DNA of 64,000 bases. It comes from Baia soyae (GTDB taxonomy: Bacteria; Bacillota; Bacilli; Thermoactinomycetales; Thermoactinomycetaceae). The DNA is taken from the NCBI RefSeq assembly GCF_004341445.1, contig NZ_SLXV01000001.1, forward strand, positions 62,001 through 126,000, in the 5' to 3' direction. Position 1 is the first letter of the stretch, and each line of letters begins with the position of its first letter. A program made the translations under genes and the position numbers. Shown here in pieces: positions 62,279-64,000 of the stretch. A model generated the notes under the pieces. The model was not told the origin of the DNA. It was given only the letters and a program-made list of their open reading frames with translations, and made no database searches.

Positions 62279-62903
62279 GAGGACGGATCTGGTATATGCA
62301 TTGTTTCCCGCCCTTGGCCTTACACTCCACTTGCTCTACATCAGCGTCCAGAATACCACGGAACAAAGAGAGTTCGCTTCCACATGCTTGAAGATATTGA
62401 TGTGCGACTGTGTGAATGGGACAGTTATATTCTGTCATGGTATAAGTACCCTTTTCCACACCTTCTTCCCACTCGGCCATATAGCCCTTTTCCTGCTGAA
62501 TCGATGCTAGTTGGGCTACTTGCTCTGAGAGAGGAAGATCTTTCATAAGAGGTCGAATGGTTTCCTTTAAGCGTTCTTCACGGAGGCGAAATAATTGATC
62601 GATGGTTTCTTTGCCGTGAAGAGACTCTAAGTCTTGTAAAAAATCGAGTGTTAGATCACTATAATGTTTTGGAAAAAACGCTTCCGCTTCCTCGGTAAGG
62701 GAGTAGACGGATGTAGGTCTCCCCATCGCTTGACGTACCAAAGTTGTTTTGAGTAGATGATCTTTTTCAAGAACTTGTAGATGTTTTCTCACAGCAATAT
62801 TGGAGATTTCTAAGGCATTTGCTAACTCTTGTGCACTCATGGATCCACTTTTTCGAAGTAGGGTTAGGATTTGTTGACGTGTATAACTCATTGGTTCAGA
62901 CAT
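62271..62903 (-). CDS. SufR-like winged-helix regulator with four C-terminal cysteines
   Basis: A 210-residue regulator. The N-terminal winged helix (RQQILTLLRKSGSMSAQELANAL, ISNIAVRKHLQVLE) is followed by a domain whose last part has cysteines spaced C-x12-C-x19-C-x7-C, in CPIHTVAHQYLQACG and CKAKGGKQC. This resembles SufR regulators that hold an iron-sulfur cluster and sense its status. SufR of cyanobacteria has a different spacing (12-13-14), so a cluster here is inferred. AGGAGG lies 11 bases before the ATG. No suf genes are in the window. Confidence 0.78.
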   Translation of the reverse strand: MSEPMSYTRQQILTLLRKSGSMSAQELANALEISNIAVRKHLQVLEKDHLLKTTLVRQAMGRPTSVYSLTEEAEAFFPKHYSDLTLDFLQDLESLHGKETIDQLFRLREERLKETIRPLMKDLPLSEQVAQLASIQQEKGYMAEWEEGVEKGTYTMTEYNCPIHTVAHQYLQACGSELSLFRGILDADVEQVECKAKGGKQCIYQIRPHK

Positions 62904-62992
62904 AACAAACGCATCCTCCTACTAAATAATCTCGTTCAGTCATAACCTCCACTTTAGTTTAGACTCCCTACAAAATCTGTCAAGGGATCCCT

Positions 62993-63382
62993 TCAAGAAG
63001 TAGTTTCAATTAATTCGATCTGCTCCCCATCAGGTCCCTCGATAAATAAGATCTTGGTCTGATTCGGTAGTGTAATCGGCCCCTCCATAATGGGTATGTG
63101 GGTTTGAATACAAATGCGTTCCCATTCGATCAAATGGCTTACTTCGATAGCGAAATGATAGGTGGAGGGAGGGGATGTTGTCTCTTGGTTAATGGATATT
63201 AACTCTAATCTCCATCCATCTCCTTGAAGCCAGAGGATTTCTTCTTCTTCTAGATAAAAATGTTGATGGACTTGTAAACCAAATAGTTGTTGATAAAACT
63301 GAGATGATACGTGTAGATTGCTAACTTGGATCGCTACGTGGTGTAGGTGTACGTTTGTGGGTGTCGGAATCGCATGATACAT
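62993..63382 (-). CDS. VOC-fold protein (glyoxalase/dioxygenase superfamily)
   Basis: A 129-residue protein of two VOC-type beta-alpha-beta-beta-beta units. Start VHLHHVAIQVSNLHVSSQFYQQLFG and end ILFIEGPDGEQIELIE show the typical metal-site His and Glu. The substrate is unknown. AAGGGAG precedes the ATG, 16 bases after the queA stop, so it is likely co-transcribed with queA. Confidence 0.85.
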   Translation of the reverse strand: MYHAIPTPTNVHLHHVAIQVSNLHVSSQFYQQLFGLQVHQHFYLEEEEILWLQGDGWRLELISINQETTSPPSTYHFAIEVSHLIEWERICIQTHIPIMEGPITLPNQTKILFIEGPDGEQIELIETTS

Positions 63383-63398
63383 AAATGCTTCTCCCTTT

Positions 63399-64000
63399 TT
63401 ACAGAATTAAATTCATATCGCCAAATTCATGCCAATAATACTGGTGCTCAATCGCTTCTTGGTAAGCATGAAGGAGGTGCTCTGGATTGATCAAAGATGA
63501 AAGAAGGTCGAGATGACTTGCTTCTGGCTCATGAAATCCTGTTATTAACCCATCTACGACAAGGAGCTTTGTATTAGCAGTTATGTGTAGACTAGTCCAT
63601 CCAGTCTGGGGGATAAGCTCTCCATCCCCGTCGATAGATGTCTCTAAGGCCCTCACTATGGTTGTGCCAACTGCAATGACCCTCTTACCGTGCTTCTTGG
63701 CTTTCTTGATTTCTTGAACGGTACTAACGGGAACTAAGTATTCCTCGGCATGCTTTTTGGGGTCCAGATACGCTTGGTCATCAAGTAGATAACTAAGTCC
63801 TGTATGGAGCTGAATATATGCAATTCTCACTCCTTTTTTCTGTAATTTCAGTAATAGTTCCCAACTAAAAGCTCTTCCCGCAGAAGGCATTTCAACAGAT
63901 CCTGGAACGGTTCCATAAACGGTTTGATAATAATCTAAGTCCCATGGATGGTCGATGTATTCATAGCGAATCGGTTCGCCTAAAGCATAGAACGATTCAA
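63399..64000 (-). CDS. QueA-like S-adenosylmethionine:tRNA ribosyltransferase-isomerase (3' part)
   Basis: About 200 C-terminal residues; the frame is open to the right window edge, so the start is outside. It contains LGEPIRYEYIDHPW, GSVEMPSAGRAF, VIAVGTTIVRALE, LITGFHEPEASHL and a terminal HEFGDMNLIL, all matching QueA, which makes epoxyqueuosine in tRNA. Some usually conserved positions differ: PSAGRAF instead of PTAGLHF, and FHEP instead of FHLP. It may therefore be a divergent paralogue rather than the housekeeping enzyme. Confidence 0.85.
   Translation of the reverse strand, partial: ESFYALGEPIRYEYIDHPWDLDYYQTVYGTVPGSVEMPSAGRAFSWELLLKLQKKGVRIAYIQLHTGLSYLLDDQAYLDPKKHAEEYLVPVSTVQEIKKAKKHGKRVIAVGTTIVRALETSIDGDGELIPQTGWTSLHITANTKLLVVDGLITGFHEPEASHLDLLSSLINPEHLLHAYQEAIEHQYYWHEFGDMNLIL

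Noticed and set aside
1-64000. tRNA, rRNA, CRISPR arrays, prophage or restriction systems
   Set aside because: None of their hallmarks (cloverleaf genes, regular short repeats, phage structural genes, methylase-endonuclease pairs) was seen on reading both strands.

Overview
The window is a chromosome segment of an endospore-forming, low-to-moderate GC Firmicute of the order Bacillales. This rests on the complete spoIIIA operon, a gerA-type germinant receptor operon, ylbJ, polC, fapR and gene orders shared with Bacillus subtilis. A Thermoactinomycetaceae-like organism would fit, but the family cannot be fixed from sequence alone. No rRNA, tRNA, CRISPR array, prophage or transposase gene was seen.

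Layout. (1) 1-2.0 kb: aroQ (partial), a YqhT-type aminopeptidase P and efp. (2) 2.0-12.3 kb: an accessory block separating efp from spoIIIA. It holds a prolyl-4-hydroxylase-like oxygenase, DegV, a DUF441 protein, a sulfolactate operon (MFS transporter, comA, comB), a zinc-ribbon protein, two tandem glycosyltransferase paralogues, an XRE-TPR regulator and DoxX. (3) 12.4-17.6 kb: spoIIIAA-AH behind a SigE-like promoter. (4) 17.6-18.5 kb: a gene-free gap with two copies of a structured 200-bp repeat. (5) 18.5-30 kb: polC, an iron-uptake operon under a likely Fur box (feoA, a frameshifted feoB, a Cys-rich FeoB partner), a MurA paralogue, a membrane protein, a macrodomain protein, and a probable structured small RNA. 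(6) 30.4-34.2 kb: gerAA-AB-AC. (7) 34.2-39.4 kb: rsmD, coaD, ylbJ, ylbK, ylbL, ylbN, rpmF. (8) 39.5-46.7 kb: the fatty-acid cluster fapR-plsX-fabH-fabD-fabG-acpP-fabF, then rnc. (9) 46.8-50.5 kb: an accessory block (GNAT, TIMP-like protein, a third repeat copy, HD hydrolase, deoxynucleoside kinase, TRIC channel) sitting between rnc and smc. (10) 50.8-62.2 kb: smc, ftsY, ylxM, ffh, rpsP, rimM, trmD, rplS, signal peptidase, rbgA, rnhB, yraN. (11) 62.2 kb to the end: a SufR-like regulator, a VOC protein and a partial divergent queA.

The conserved blocks combine lipid supply (FapR senses malonyl-CoA and controls plsX and fab genes), protein targeting (FtsY, Ffh, signal peptidase), ribosome maturation (RimM, TrmD, RbgA, RsmD, L32, L19, S16), chromosome handling (SMC, PolC, RNase HII) and sporulation or germination.

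The most unusual signal is the dispersed repeat (17733-17939 on the minus strand; 18126-18323 and 48147-48341 on the plus strand). Loop sequences are conserved while several stems, including the closing stem, differ in sequence between copies yet stay base-paired. That suggests selection on a folded RNA or hairpin, and all copies lie at places where gene order departs from B. subtilis. A second lead is a probable minus-strand small RNA at 30078-30235 with four hairpins and C-rich unpaired segments.
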